From CAZJYI01 sp964550025 (GTDB lineage: Bacteria; Verrucomicrobiota; Kiritimatiellia; UBA8416; CAYOBW01), in the NCBI GenBank assembly GCA_964550025.1, contig CAZJYI010000046.1:1-64000 (forward strand): a stretch of DNA of 64,000 nucleotides, read 5' to 3'. This document shows positions 26,451-34,686 of this stretch, piece by piece. Made by a program: the position numbers and the translations under genes. The notes below the pieces were generated by a model. That model was given only the letters and a program-made list of their open reading frames with translations, did no database searches and was not told the origin of the DNA. How positions within the stretch are numbered: position 1 is the first letter of the stretch; the number at the start of each line of letters is the position of its first letter.

Positions 26451-27449
26451 TCACTTCCTTCGGATCGCTTCCCCGGCAGGGCTGATCAGGCGGGCGGTGA
26501 GAAAGACGTAGACCATCTTGGTGCGTTCGCGGTCCATCATGCCGCCGGAGATGACGAGGGGTTGGCCGCTGTAAACGTTGACGGTTGTGCTGACCGACTG
26601 CGTGTGAAAGAAGGGCTGCCGCATCTGGTGGTGCGTTTCCGTCCCGTCGGGAGCGCGGGTCGTGCAGCCGAAGTCCTCCCATTCCGGGTCGTAGACCGCC
26701 TCCGGGGCGAGGGTCAGCGTGATGAGACTTCCCTCTGGCGAGACTTCCGGCAGGACGGTCATGATGACGCCGACCTCGCGCGTTTCGAATCCGCCGGGTT
26801 CGACGCCAATGCCGATTGGCTGGATTGCACCCTTGGGGTCGCCGCCCGGATACCCGACAATTGGTTCGACCGTGAACTCGGTTGGGTAGATGTACTCGGT
26901 CACGCCCTTGACGGTCGCTTCGGCGCCCGATTGGGTTACGAACTTCGGGGCGAACAGGAGTTGACCCTTTCCCCTGCGGCGCAGCTCGAACAGCGACGCC
27001 TGGTCGACGATGCCCGTGGGTGCGCTCATGGCGACGGTTTCGATATCGGCGTTGTCGAAGGCGACGAAGTGGGCTTCGATCTCGATTTGGGAGGGGACTA
27101 CGTTGAGCGCGGCCAGGACCTCTTCGAACTTGGCCACGTTCTCCGGCGTGTTCGTGACGAAGATCTTGCAGACGGACGGGACATAGCGGATGCTCGAGCC
27201 GGGCGGGAAGGGGACGCCCATCGTTTCAAAGAATGCCTTCCAGTCGCCGCGTTCGCGCATGAGGTCCGTGGGCCCGATCGCGATGAAGTCTTCTCTGTCG
27301 GTCCCGGTGACCAGCTCGCCGGAGATGACGCCGATGCGTTCTTCGACGCCCGGGACAACGTCGTACGAGCGCGTGATCATGGTCTGTTCCTGTGCGGCGC
27401 ACAGGGTTGCTGCTGTTAGCAGCAGGATGACAGTTGTGATGTGTTTCAT
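26451..27449 (-). CDS. secretin-domain protein, paralogue C
   Basis: This 332-residue protein is the first of three tandem paralogues. It has a clear signal peptide (ITTVILLLTAATLCAAQ) and an STN/secretin_N-like segment (SSIRYVPSVCKIFVTNTPENVAKFEEVLAALN). The secretin-like core includes LLFAPKFVTQSGAEATV, EYIYPTEF, MTVLPEVSPEGSLITLTLAPE and a final QPLVISGGMMDRERTKMVYVFLTARLI. The family normally builds outer-membrane channels. The short length and the lack of other secretion genes nearby leave the role open. The start at 27449 has AGGAA six bases upstream. It is co-directional with paralogues B and A, which follow closely. Confidence 0.8.
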   Translation of the reverse strand: MKHITTVILLLTAATLCAAQEQTMITRSYDVVPGVEERIGVISGELVTGTDREDFIAIGPTDLMRERGDWKAFFETMGVPFPPGSSIRYVPSVCKIFVTNTPENVAKFEEVLAALNVVPSQIEIEAHFVAFDNADIETVAMSAPTGIVDQASLFELRRRGKGQLLFAPKFVTQSGAEATVKGVTEYIYPTEFTVEPIVGYPGGDPKGAIQPIGIGVEPGGFETREVGVIMTVLPEVSPEGSLITLTLAPEAVYDPEWEDFGCTTRAPDGTETHHQMRQPFFHTQSVSTTVNVYSGQPLVISGGMMDRERTKMVYVFLTARLISPAGEAIRRK

Positions 27450-27526
27450 GGCTGGTTCCTGTGTTGTTGTGCGATCCCTCGCCTCGAGGCTGGTTCCATA
27501 CGCAATCGAAGAGATGGGCGTGTAGG

Positions 27527-27586
27527 AGCACGTGTACGAGTACGGGGCACGATCCCGCGCTGTCGATCCGTACTCGTACACGTGCT
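27527..27586. repeat. perfect 19-bp inverted repeat upstream of the secretin genes
   Basis: AGCACGTGTACGAGTACGG (27527-27545) is matched by its exact reverse complement at 27568-27586, with a 22-nt loop. The arms have a 6-nt periodicity (GTGTAC, GAGTAC). There is no T-run, so it is not a classical terminator. It lies 78 bp before the start of paralogue C. Confidence 0.85.
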
Positions 27587-27625
27587 CGTACACGCGAATC
27601 TCTCCCCCCCCGCGTCGCCTCCGGG

Positions 27626-28225
27626 CTACCTTCCTCCCACCGGCAGGTACTCGAGACGGGCGGCCACATCGTGCATGTACTGCAGTATGCGGTCGATTTT
27701 GCCGATGTCCTTGAGCACGCCGAGGCATTGGAACTCCATGCGTCCTTCGTGAATCCAGAGCGAGCCGGTCAGAATCTGGTGGTCGCTCTCGTCGGCGAAG
27801 CGCTCCTCGAAGTTGCGCATCAGACGCAGTACTCTGGGCTGGAGCCTCTCTTCCAGCGGGACGGCAACGTCCCTGCGCCGGTGTCTCGAAAGAACTCCGC
27901 GCTTGACCTGGTCGGCGACGGAATGCGCGTAGCGCCAGTCAGGGAAATCGTGGTAGAAGCGTGTGCCGACGCAGATCGCCACACCTCGGTTCTCGACCGG
28001 CATCGCCAGACAGGAGATGGTCGCATTGGAGAGCAGCAGGTAATGCATGGGCCCCCTGGTGCCCTCGATTCTGCCCAGCCGCATGGGGCCTTCGGAGACG
28101 TAGCGTCCCCCGAGCTTCGTGGCCAGTCTGTAGAGTCTGAAGCGGAGCGCCTGTATGCCCACGACATGCGCAAGGAGCACTGCGGTGAACATCGCGATCG
28201 TCAGAAAATATGGATTTTGAAACAC
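27626..28225 (-). CDS. membrane-anchored protein of unknown function
   Basis: This 199-residue protein begins with one hydrophobic anchor (YFLTIAMFTAVLLAHVVGI) followed by a soluble mixed domain. The domain contains CVGTRFYHDFPDWRYA and a C-terminal helical part. No family was recognised; it could be a PVC-specific protein. The start is GTG with GGAGGGGGCGAG upstream. It lies upstream of, and co-directional with, the secretin paralogues (176-bp gap holding an inverted repeat), and is divergent from rdgB. Confidence 0.65.
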   Translation of the reverse strand: MFQNPYFLTIAMFTAVLLAHVVGIQALRFRLYRLATKLGGRYVSEGPMRLGRIEGTRGPMHYLLLSNATISCLAMPVENRGVAICVGTRFYHDFPDWRYAHSVADQVKRGVLSRHRRRDVAVPLEERLQPRVLRLMRNFEERFADESDHQILTGSLWIHEGRMEFQCLGVLKDIGKIDRILQYMHDVAARLEYLPVGGR

Positions 28226-28345
28226 CTCGCCCCCTCCGGTTCTCCGATCCCCGGTTTATATTGTATCCGGACCTCGGAGTCAACAAGGCGGCATTGCTTC
28301 TTGATTCTCTTTGCCCTTTGCGGTCTTCTGTTTGCGGAGGAAGCC

Positions 28346-28942
28346 ATGAAACTACTGCTGTCGACCAGAAACCGACACAAGATTACGGAAATCCGCGCGA
28401 TTTTCAGTGTACCGAACCTGGAACTGGCCGATCTGGGTGCCTTTCCCGACGCGCCGGAAGTTGTCGAGGACAGGGATACCTTTGAGGGCAACGCCGTCAA
28501 GAAGGCGCGTTCCCTCGCGCTCTGGTCCGGGCTGTGGACGCTGGCGGATGACTCGGGACTGGAAGTGGACGCGCTGGACGGCGCGCCCGGCGTCTACTCG
28601 GCACGGTATGCCGGTGAGCCCGTTGACTATCGGAGAAACAACGACAAGCTGCTCGCCGAGCTCGCGGGCGCGGCCGACCGTACGGCGCGTTTCCGCTGTG
28701 TCATTGCCCTTTCAGCGCCGGACGGACGTTCGCAGTCGGTGGAAGGTCGCTGCGAGGGAGTCATCACGACGGGGTGGCGGGGAGACGGCGGCTTCGGCTA
28801 CGATCCGCTCTTCATCCCCGAGGGACACACCCGGACCTTCGCGGAAATGGAACCAGAGCTGAAGAACCGCATATCCCACCGGGCCGACGCACTTCACCGC
28901 GCCCGTGACGCCTGGTGTCGTGGCGAGGTGTTCGGGTTCTGA
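28346..28942 (+). CDS. rdgB: XTP/dITP diphosphatase (RdgB/HAM1)
   Basis: This 198-residue house-cleaning pyrophosphatase hydrolyses XTP, ITP and dITP to monophosphates. Motifs seen are STRNRHKITEI at the N-terminus, DTFEGNAVKKA, LADDSGLEVDAL with the catalytic acidic residues, GVYSARYAG, GFGYDPLF and the C-terminal SHRADAL. The start has GGAGG five bases upstream. The frame is open far upstream but without family similarity. Confidence 0.95.
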   Translation: MKLLLSTRNRHKITEIRAIFSVPNLELADLGAFPDAPEVVEDRDTFEGNAVKKARSLALWSGLWTLADDSGLEVDALDGAPGVYSARYAGEPVDYRRNNDKLLAELAGAADRTARFRCVIALSAPDGRSQSVEGRCEGVITTGWRGDGGFGYDPLFIPEGHTRTFAEMEPELKNRISHRADALHRARDAWCRGEVFGF

Positions 28943-28952
28943 GGGGGGGAGC

Positions 28953-29003
28953 GTAGCGCCGGCTTTCAGCCGGTGAATCGTGGGGCCGAAGTCCGTTCGG
29001 CCC
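28953..29003. repeat. two hairpins between convergent genes (REP-like)
   Basis: A GTAG-type palindrome (28953-28976, stem CCGGCT / AGCCGG) is followed by a second hairpin with a perfect 8-bp stem, GGGCCGAA / TTCGGCCC (28983-29003). The first is repeated exactly, in reverse, at 49244-49267. The position between convergent genes would suit bidirectional termination, but no T-run is present. Confidence 0.8.
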
Positions 29004-29024
29004 ATTCCCCGGCCGGACGACGCA

Positions 29025-29801
29025 CTACTCCGCCGCTTCCGCCTCTTCCGCGGAGGCGATGGTGGGCGGGGTCTGCGTCACCTCCGGGAGCTTGCCGCCC
29101 GTCCCGCTGAAGACGATCTGGGGGGTGACGCGCTGCAACGTTCGCAGGGCATAGGGGTCATCGCTGAAGTCGAACGTCCATTCCGCGGTTCGCAGCGAGC
29201 GTTTCGGCGCGTTGGTGGCGCGAATCGCGCTCGGCGTCGTCACTCGCAGGGTCACGCGGAAGCCGCTGAGCAGCGGCGAGAGAACGCGTGTCGCTTCGGC
29301 GTTGGAGAGGTCCGTTTCGGGCAGCGGCGAAGTGTCCATTGGCGCGCGCACCATCACGTAGTTGTTGTCGCTGTTCTTCGACAGCGAGAACCCGTACTGT
29401 TTGAAGATCGGCGTCTTTGCAATCTCGGCCAGACTGGTGAAGGCGAGCTTGAACTTCACGTGCCGCGCGGCCCCGCGTGACTCGACGTTGAGCTTTTCGA
29501 CAGTGACGCCGTAGCGTTCGTACTGCTTCAGATCCTTGCGGAGCTTACCCAGTTCGGGCTCGAGATACAGGCGCAGGTACTGCTGCCCAAGCGTGAATTC
29601 CGTTTCCCGTTCAGCAGCCGCATCCATGTCCTCGCGCAGTTTGTAGATGGCTCGAAGCTGCTCTATGGTCTGCTCGGGAATGGTGTAAGTCACTTCCAGG
29701 CGGCCGCTCCCGTCCTCCCGGAGCGTCAACGCCTGGTCCAGCCTGATGCAGCCGCAGACCACGGTCAGGATCAGCGCAAAGGCCAGGCGTAATGTCTTCA
29801 T
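29025..29801 (-). CDS. lipoprotein with LppM-like domain
   Basis: This 258-residue protein begins with MKTLRLAFALILTVVCGC, a lipoprotein signal with Cys18 as the likely lipidated residue. The following part, with ALTLREDGSGRLEVTYTIPE, resembles LppM-type domains, and a long charged helical region follows. The C-terminus is low-complexity (SAEEAEAAE). The role is unknown. It follows the FtsB-like gene by 4 bp and so probably belongs to the enolase operon. A longer frame to 29876 was rejected since it would lose the signal peptide. Confidence 0.75.
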   Translation of the reverse strand: MKTLRLAFALILTVVCGCIRLDQALTLREDGSGRLEVTYTIPEQTIEQLRAIYKLREDMDAAAERETEFTLGQQYLRLYLEPELGKLRKDLKQYERYGVTVEKLNVESRGAARHVKFKLAFTSLAEIAKTPIFKQYGFSLSKNSDNNYVMVRAPMDTSPLPETDLSNAEATRVLSPLLSGFRVTLRVTTPSAIRATNAPKRSLRTAEWTFDFSDDPYALRTLQRVTPQIVFSGTGGKLPEVTQTPPTIASAEEAEAAE

Positions 29802-29805
29802 ACCG

Positions 29806-30087
29806 TCAGTCTCTGAACTTGAAGATGACCTCGTTCGTCTTGACACGTCCCGTTTCGCGCGCCGTCCTTTCGACAAAGACGGCGTCCGTGCGGAAACGCT
29901 TCTGTTTCAGCCGCAACTCGGTAATCATCTCCTGGATGCGTACGCTTTCGCTCTTCAGTTCCGCCTTCTTGCGCTGCAGTTCTCGCAGGTGCCGCGTCGG
30001 CGGAACAAACACACAGGCCAAGCCGATGATGGCCAGCCCCGCGACGAGCAGCCAGACAAACCTCCGTGCTGCGGCCAGAAAGCTCAA
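29806..30087 (-). CDS. FtsB/DivIC-like septum-associated protein
   Basis: This 93-residue bitopic protein has a short N-terminal cytoplasmic part, one membrane helix (VWLLVAGLAIIGLACVFV) and a coiled coil (LRELQRKKAELKSESVRIQEM). It ends with FVERTARETGRVKTNEVIFKF, a pattern of FtsB/DivIC proteins that link the late divisome. A gene next to enolase is the usual place for ftsB in many bacteria. The start is TTG, directly abutting the enolase stop codon; GGAGG within the last enolase codons supplies the RBS. Confidence 0.82.
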   Translation of the reverse strand: MSFLAAARRFVWLLVAGLAIIGLACVFVPPTRHLRELQRKKAELKSESVRIQEMITELRLKQKRFRTDAVFVERTARETGRVKTNEVIFKFRD

Positions 30088-31362
30088 CTAGATCATGCCT
30101 CCATAAATGGCATCGCCGGCGAGCGTGTCCTCGATGCGGAGAAGCTGGTTGTACTTGCAGATCCGGTCTGTCCGGCTCAACGAACCGGTCTTGATCTGTC
30201 CCGCGTTCGTGGCCACGGCGATATCGGCGATGGTCGTGTCCTCGGTCTCGCCGGAGCGATGGCTGACCACCGCTGTGTAGCCGGCGCGGTTGGCCATGTC
30301 AATCGCGTCCAGAGTCTCCGTGAGCGTCCCGATCTGGTTGACCTTGATCAGGATCGAGTTTGCAACGCCCATGTCGATGCCCTTCTTCAGGAACTTCGTG
30401 TTGGTAACGAAAAGGTCGTCACCGACGAGCTGGATCTTGTCGCCGAGCTTCTCGGTCAGCGTCTTCCAACCCTTCCAGTCCCCCTCGTCCATGCCGTCCT
30501 CGATGCTGATGATGGGGTACTTGGCTACCCAGTCGGCCCAGAAGTCGGCCATCTGCGCCGCCGTGCGCTTGGACTTGTCGCTCTTCTTGAAGACGTAGCG
30601 CTTGCTGGACTTGACATAGAACTCGCTCGAGGCGGCATCCAGGGCGATGAAGATGTCTTTGCCCGCCTCGTAGCCGGCGTTCTTGATGGCCTTCATCAGG
30701 ACCTCGAGCGCCTGTTCGTTGTTCTTGAGCTCGGGTGCGAAACCGCCCTCGTCACCGACCGCCGTACTCATTCCGAGCTTCTTCAGTACGGCCTTGAGCG
30801 CGTGAAAGACCTCACAGCCCATGCGGATCGCCTGCGAGAAACTCTTGGCGCCCTTGGGCATGATCATGAACTCCTGCACGTCGACGGGGGCGTCGGAATG
30901 GGCGCCGCCGTTGAGGACGTTCATCATCGGCACGGGCAGGACCTTTGCGTTCGTTCCGCCGATGTAGCGGAACAGGGGCTGACCGCACTCCTCCGCGGCC
31001 GCCTTGGCCACGGCCATCGACACGGCCAGAATCGCGTTCGCGCCGAGCTTCTTCTTCGTCGACGTGCCGTCGAGCTCGAGCATCGTTCTGTCAATACCGA
31101 CCTGGTCCACGGCCTCCAGCCCGAGGACTTCCGGGCAGATGACCTCGTTGACGTTCTTGACGGCCTTCTGTACGCCCTTGCCGAGATAGCGCTTCTTGTT
31201 CCCGTCGCGCAGTTCGACGGCTTCGTTTTCTCCGGTGGAGGCGCCCGACGGCACGGCCGCCGAGCCCATGGCCCCCGTTTCAAGCGTCACTTCCGCTTCG
31301 ACGGTCGGGTTCCCGCGCGAGTCAATGATCTCCCTGGCGTACACATCGATGATTGCTGACAT
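30088..31362 (-). CDS. eno: enolase
   Basis: This 424-residue glycolytic enzyme converts 2-phosphoglycerate to phosphoenolpyruvate. It starts SAIIDVYAREIIDSRGNPTVE. It has GASTGENEAVELRDG, the catalytic-loop SIEDGMDEGDW, the magnesium ligands (Asp/Glu in IALDAASSEFY and QLVGDDLFVTN), and a C-terminal SHRSGETEDTTIADIAVATNAGQIKTG split by short gaps. AAGGAG lies six bases before the ATG. The frame runs open to 31848 but that extension is repeat DNA. It is first in an operon with the FtsB-like and lipoprotein genes. Confidence 0.96.
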   Translation of the reverse strand: MSAIIDVYAREIIDSRGNPTVEAEVTLETGAMGSAAVPSGASTGENEAVELRDGNKKRYLGKGVQKAVKNVNEVICPEVLGLEAVDQVGIDRTMLELDGTSTKKKLGANAILAVSMAVAKAAAEECGQPLFRYIGGTNAKVLPVPMMNVLNGGAHSDAPVDVQEFMIMPKGAKSFSQAIRMGCEVFHALKAVLKKLGMSTAVGDEGGFAPELKNNEQALEVLMKAIKNAGYEAGKDIFIALDAASSEFYVKSSKRYVFKKSDKSKRTAAQMADFWADWVAKYPIISIEDGMDEGDWKGWKTLTEKLGDKIQLVGDDLFVTNTKFLKKGIDMGVANSILIKVNQIGTLTETLDAIDMANRAGYTAVVSHRSGETEDTTIADIAVATNAGQIKTGSLSRTDRICKYNQLLRIEDTLAGDAIYGGMI

Positions 31363-31901
31363 GATAGCTCCTTTGTACAGTCGCAGATGTTGCTTCTTCC
31401 GGTTTTTCGGGTAGTGATGGTGGGGAAAGTAAGATAAGCGGACCGGCAATGCAAGACCTATGAGGACGATAGACCATGGTCCATGAACCATGGACGTTCC
31501 GAGGGTGCGGAGTGGCGCCGGCTCCAGGGGCGCAGCCCATGGTTCATTGTCACAACCTTGTGCTCGGCTTCTCCGGATGTGGCTTTTCGCGGATAGGAAA
31601 TGTCGAATATTGAACACTGAATGCTCAATGTCGAAGTGAAAGGGGAAGGGCACGCGCGGAGACAGGCTTCTCACTTCAACATTCGTTATTCGGTGTTCAT
31701 CATTCTGCGGTTTCCCCTTCCCCCACGGCGTCGCAACCTTGTCGCCGCCAGTTCCCAGCCCATCGTCCATGGTCAATAGTCCATGGTCCTCATCCTCGAC
31801 ATCCGCCCCGCGTCGTGCTATCAAAGTCGCGAATACCAATGCGGACATCGGGTGCGGACGGGTGCCGTCCCGGCCGCGCGGAGTGAGACAGGAATCTTCA
31901 C
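31363..31901. other. 539-bp intergenic region filled with heptamer arrays
   Basis: This gap lies between divergent enolase and rfbB. No gene or clear promoter was found, although both genes should start from here. Most of it is repetitive, as described under 31473-31793. Confidence 0.55.
31473..31793. repeat. nested inverted heptamer arrays
   Basis: Four short in-phase 7-nt arrays are arranged as nested inverted pairs. The outer pair has CCATGG units: ACCATGG/TCCATGA at 31473-31500 and TCCATGG/TCAATAG at 31759-31793. The inner pair has TCGAATA/TTGAACA at 31603-31637 and ATTCGTT/ATTCGGT at 31674-31708. The region could fold into a long cruciform or RNA hairpin. Confidence 0.75.
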
Positions 31902-32927
31902 ATGAAACTACTGGCCACCGGTTGCGCGGGGTTTATCGGAAGCAACTTCGTCCGTTACATGCTTGCCGCGCACGACGACGTCGATATCGTTAACCTGGAT
32001 TCCCTGACCTATGCCGGCAACCTTGAGAACCTGGCGGACCTTGAGTCCGATCCCCGGCACACCTTCGTCAAAGGGGACATCGGCGTGGCCGGCGACGTCG
32101 AGCCTCTCTTTGAGAAGCACGCTTTCGACGCTGTCGTGAACTTCGCGGCTGAGAGCCACGTGGACCGCAGTCTGCACGTCGGCGCCGACGCGTTCATTCG
32201 GACGAACATCAGCGGTGTCCAGATCCTGCTCGACGCGTGCCGCGCGTACGGGGTGAATCGCTACCTGCAGGTCTCCACCGACGAGGTCTACGGCACACTT
32301 GGCCCCGAAGGGAGCTTCACGGAGAGCTCGCCAATCCAGCCCAACAATCCCTACGCCGCCACCAAAGCCGGGGCCGATTTCCTGGTGCGCGCGGCCCACA
32401 AGTCGCATGGCCTGGACTGTGTTGTCACCCGCTGCTCGAACAACTTCGGGCCTTACCAGTTCCCGGAGAAGCTGATCCCGCTTATGATTGCCAATGCGCT
32501 GGAAGACAAGCCGTTGCCCGTCTACGGCGACGGAATGCACGTGCGCGACTGGATCTACGTAACCGACCACTGCTCCGCCATCGACGGCGTGTTGCGGGGG
32601 GCCGCGCCCGGCAGCATCTACAATATCGGGGGCAATCACGATGTTCCCAACATCGATATCGTTCGCGGCATCCTGGACATCCTCGGGAAGCCGGAGTCGC
32701 TGATACGCTACGTCGAAGACCGCCCCGGTCACGACCGGCGCTACGCGATGGACTCGGCCAAGATCCGGGAAGACCTCGGCTGGACGCCCGCGCACGCGTT
32801 CGAGGACGCCCTGCGGGAGACCGTCGAGTGGTACGTTTCGCACCGCGTGTGGTGGGAGCATATCCGCAGCGGTGAATACATGACCTACTACGACAACATG
32901 TACAAGCATCGTCTCGAGAACGCATGA
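31902..32927 (+). CDS. rfbB: dTDP-glucose 4,6-dehydratase
   Basis: This 341-residue extended short-chain dehydrogenase catalyses the second step of dTDP-rhamnose synthesis. The Rossmann motif TGCAGFIGSNFVRY is at the N-terminus, NFAAESHVDRS and VSTDEVYGTLG are family signatures, and the active-site YAATKAG supplies the Tyr and Lys. Length and order are normal. The other dTDP-rhamnose genes (rfbA, rfbC and rfbD) are not in the window. The downstream YihY/BrkB gene begins 1 bp after the stop, so the two are probably co-transcribed. Confidence 0.93.
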   Translation: MKLLATGCAGFIGSNFVRYMLAAHDDVDIVNLDSLTYAGNLENLADLESDPRHTFVKGDIGVAGDVEPLFEKHAFDAVVNFAAESHVDRSLHVGADAFIRTNISGVQILLDACRAYGVNRYLQVSTDEVYGTLGPEGSFTESSPIQPNNPYAATKAGADFLVRAAHKSHGLDCVVTRCSNNFGPYQFPEKLIPLMIANALEDKPLPVYGDGMHVRDWIYVTDHCSAIDGVLRGAAPGSIYNIGGNHDVPNIDIVRGILDILGKPESLIRYVEDRPGHDRRYAMDSAKIREDLGWTPAHAFEDALRETVEWYVSHRVWWEHIRSGEYMTYYDNMYKHRLENA

Positions 32928-32928
32928 C

Positions 32929-34554
32929 ATGAGCATCAAGGACGTTAAGAAGAAGGTGCGCCGCGGTTGGCATTTTACCGTCAACGATATCTGGGATATC
33001 GAGATCACCTCGTTGACGCGTCTGCGGGCGATCGGCGTGAAGACGCTGCGCGTGCTGTACCTTGTCTTCAGAGGGTTCAAGGACGATGAATGCCCGCTGC
33101 ATGCGTCGGCTCTGACGTACAGCACGTTGATGGCCATTGTCCCGATCCTGGCGTTTTCGCTGGCGCTGGCAAGAGGGTTCGGGGGCGCCGAGACCGCCAA
33201 GAACAAGATACGCGAGGCGGTGACGGACTGGACGTCCACCTTCAGTCACAAGGTGACCCACACCGGCATGACAAACGCGGTGGATGCTGCGACCAACGCG
33301 GCGCCGACGACCGCCACGAATGTGGCACCGGCCGTTGCCACGAACACCGCGACCACGGCGTCGACAAACGGCGTGGGGCTGCTGGTGACGAACGGGGTCG
33401 GTGTTGCCGCTACGGGTGCGAAGGCACCGGTGCGACAGGAACAGTTCCAGTCCTGGCTGGCGGAGGAGATCAACCAGAGCGTCGAGATCGCGTTCGAGAA
33501 GGTTGACAACATCAGTTTTCCGGCACTCGGCGGGGTGGGGCTGGTGTTGCTCCTGTGGATGATCATCCAGGTTCTGGGGCACGTGGAACGCGCTTTCAAC
33601 AGCGTGTGGGGCGTGGCCAACGGCCGCTCGATGTGGCGGCGTTTCACGGACTACCTCAGTGTGATCGTCGTGCTGCCCATCCTTGCCATTGCAGCCTCGT
33701 CGCTGCCCGTCGTCGACTTCGCAACGCGCTTTCTCGACGAGAACACGGCAGAGGTCGTCCGGGCCATACTGGGGTCCGGCATGCTGAAGACCTTGACGGT
33801 CCTGATCCTGAGCAGCTTGTGTTTCGCGTTCATGATTGTGTTCATGCCGAACACGCGCGTGAAGTTCCTGCCGGGGTTGCTGGGCGGCCTCATCGCGGCG
33901 CTGCTCTTCATCACCTGGCTGAAGCTCTGTGCCTTTGTCCAGGTCGGCGCCGCACGGGCCGGCAGGATCTACGGTAGCTTCGCCGTTATCCCCATTGTGC
34001 TGGCCTGGGTCTACGTGAGCTGGGAGATCGTTCTCTTCGGGGCCGAGGTCGCCTTCGCGGTGCAGAATTGCGCCACGTACCGGATGGAACAGGGAGCCCG
34101 TTTTGCAAATGTGCGTTCGCAACTGCTGCTTGCACTGGCGGTTGTGACGGGGGCCGCGCGCAAGATGCTGTCCATGGAAGAGGCCGAGCCGGGCTTTGAC
34201 GTGGCGGCTTACGCGCGCTCAAGAAAGGTCCCCGTCCGCTTCCTGAACGAGATCGTTGAAGTCTTGGTGCAAGCGGGCTTCCTGGGCGAGTTGTCAGACC
34301 GCAACGGGCGATATGCGTTGCTCAAGGCCCCGACGGCAATTGGCGTGAAAGACGTGATGGATGCCATCATGGTCTCCGGAGTCCGGCCGGACGCTCTCGG
34401 CCTCGGCGGAGTAGACCCGCGACTCGAACAGGCCGTCGACCGCGCTTCGGGCGGTATGGGGGTTGCCCTCCGGCAACAGAGTATCCAGGACCTGCTTGGA
34501 CTGGATGCGCTGGGAGAACCGTCGGAGGAGGCCGCCCCGCCGAGACAGACGTGA
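32929..34554 (+). CDS. YihY/BrkB-family membrane protein with insertion and C-terminal domain
   Basis: This 541-residue polytopic protein belongs to the YihY/virulence factor BrkB family (once called RNase BN). It has about six helices, seen for example at LMAIVPILAFSLALA, VGLVLLLWMIIQVLG, LSVIVVLPILAIAAS and IPIVLAWVYVSWEIVLFGAE. An unusual Ala/Thr/Asn-rich stretch (about residues 115-160) is inserted in the loop after the first helix. The last ~130 residues (from about 405) are soluble and look like a winged-helix domain (RKVPVRFLNEIVEVLVQAGFLGE, split). The function of the family is unsettled; efflux or envelope roles have been suggested. Confidence 0.82.
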   Translation: MSIKDVKKKVRRGWHFTVNDIWDIEITSLTRLRAIGVKTLRVLYLVFRGFKDDECPLHASALTYSTLMAIVPILAFSLALARGFGGAETAKNKIREAVTDWTSTFSHKVTHTGMTNAVDAATNAAPTTATNVAPAVATNTATTASTNGVGLLVTNGVGVAATGAKAPVRQEQFQSWLAEEINQSVEIAFEKVDNISFPALGGVGLVLLLWMIIQVLGHVERAFNSVWGVANGRSMWRRFTDYLSVIVVLPILAIAASSLPVVDFATRFLDENTAEVVRAILGSGMLKTLTVLILSSLCFAFMIVFMPNTRVKFLPGLLGGLIAALLFITWLKLCAFVQVGAARAGRIYGSFAVIPIVLAWVYVSWEIVLFGAEVAFAVQNCATYRMEQGARFANVRSQLLLALAVVTGAARKMLSMEEAEPGFDVAAYARSRKVPVRFLNEIVEVLVQAGFLGELSDRNGRYALLKAPTAIGVKDVMDAIMVSGVRPDALGLGGVDPRLEQAVDRASGGMGVALRQQSIQDLLGLDALGEPSEEAAPPRQT

Positions 34555-34590
34555 TCGGGGGCGGTGGCCGTCAGTGCGGCAGGGGGAGAA

Positions 34591-34651
34591 GTAGCGGAAG
34601 ACGCCGAGTCTTCCGAGTATGAAGGTCGGAACGCTCGGCGCGTTCCGCTAC
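34591..34651. repeat. REPIN: two covarying GTAG palindromes head to head
   Basis: A palindrome at 34591-34617 (stem CGGAAGAC / GTCTTCCG, loop GCCGA) and one in opposite orientation at 34626-34651 (stem CGGAACGC / GCGTTCCG read on the minus strand) form a 61-bp inverted pair. The arms differ at two stem positions on each side, and the differences compensate. The pair sits between the BrkB and helicase genes. Confidence 0.88.
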
Positions 34652-34686
34652 TGAGAGGTCGCGACCATTTGGCCGCAGGGGCAGTG

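Noticed and set aside
31363..31848. N-terminal extension of the enolase frame
   Set aside because: The extension reads through repeat arrays. The enolase start with an AAGGAG RBS at 31362 fits the family exactly.
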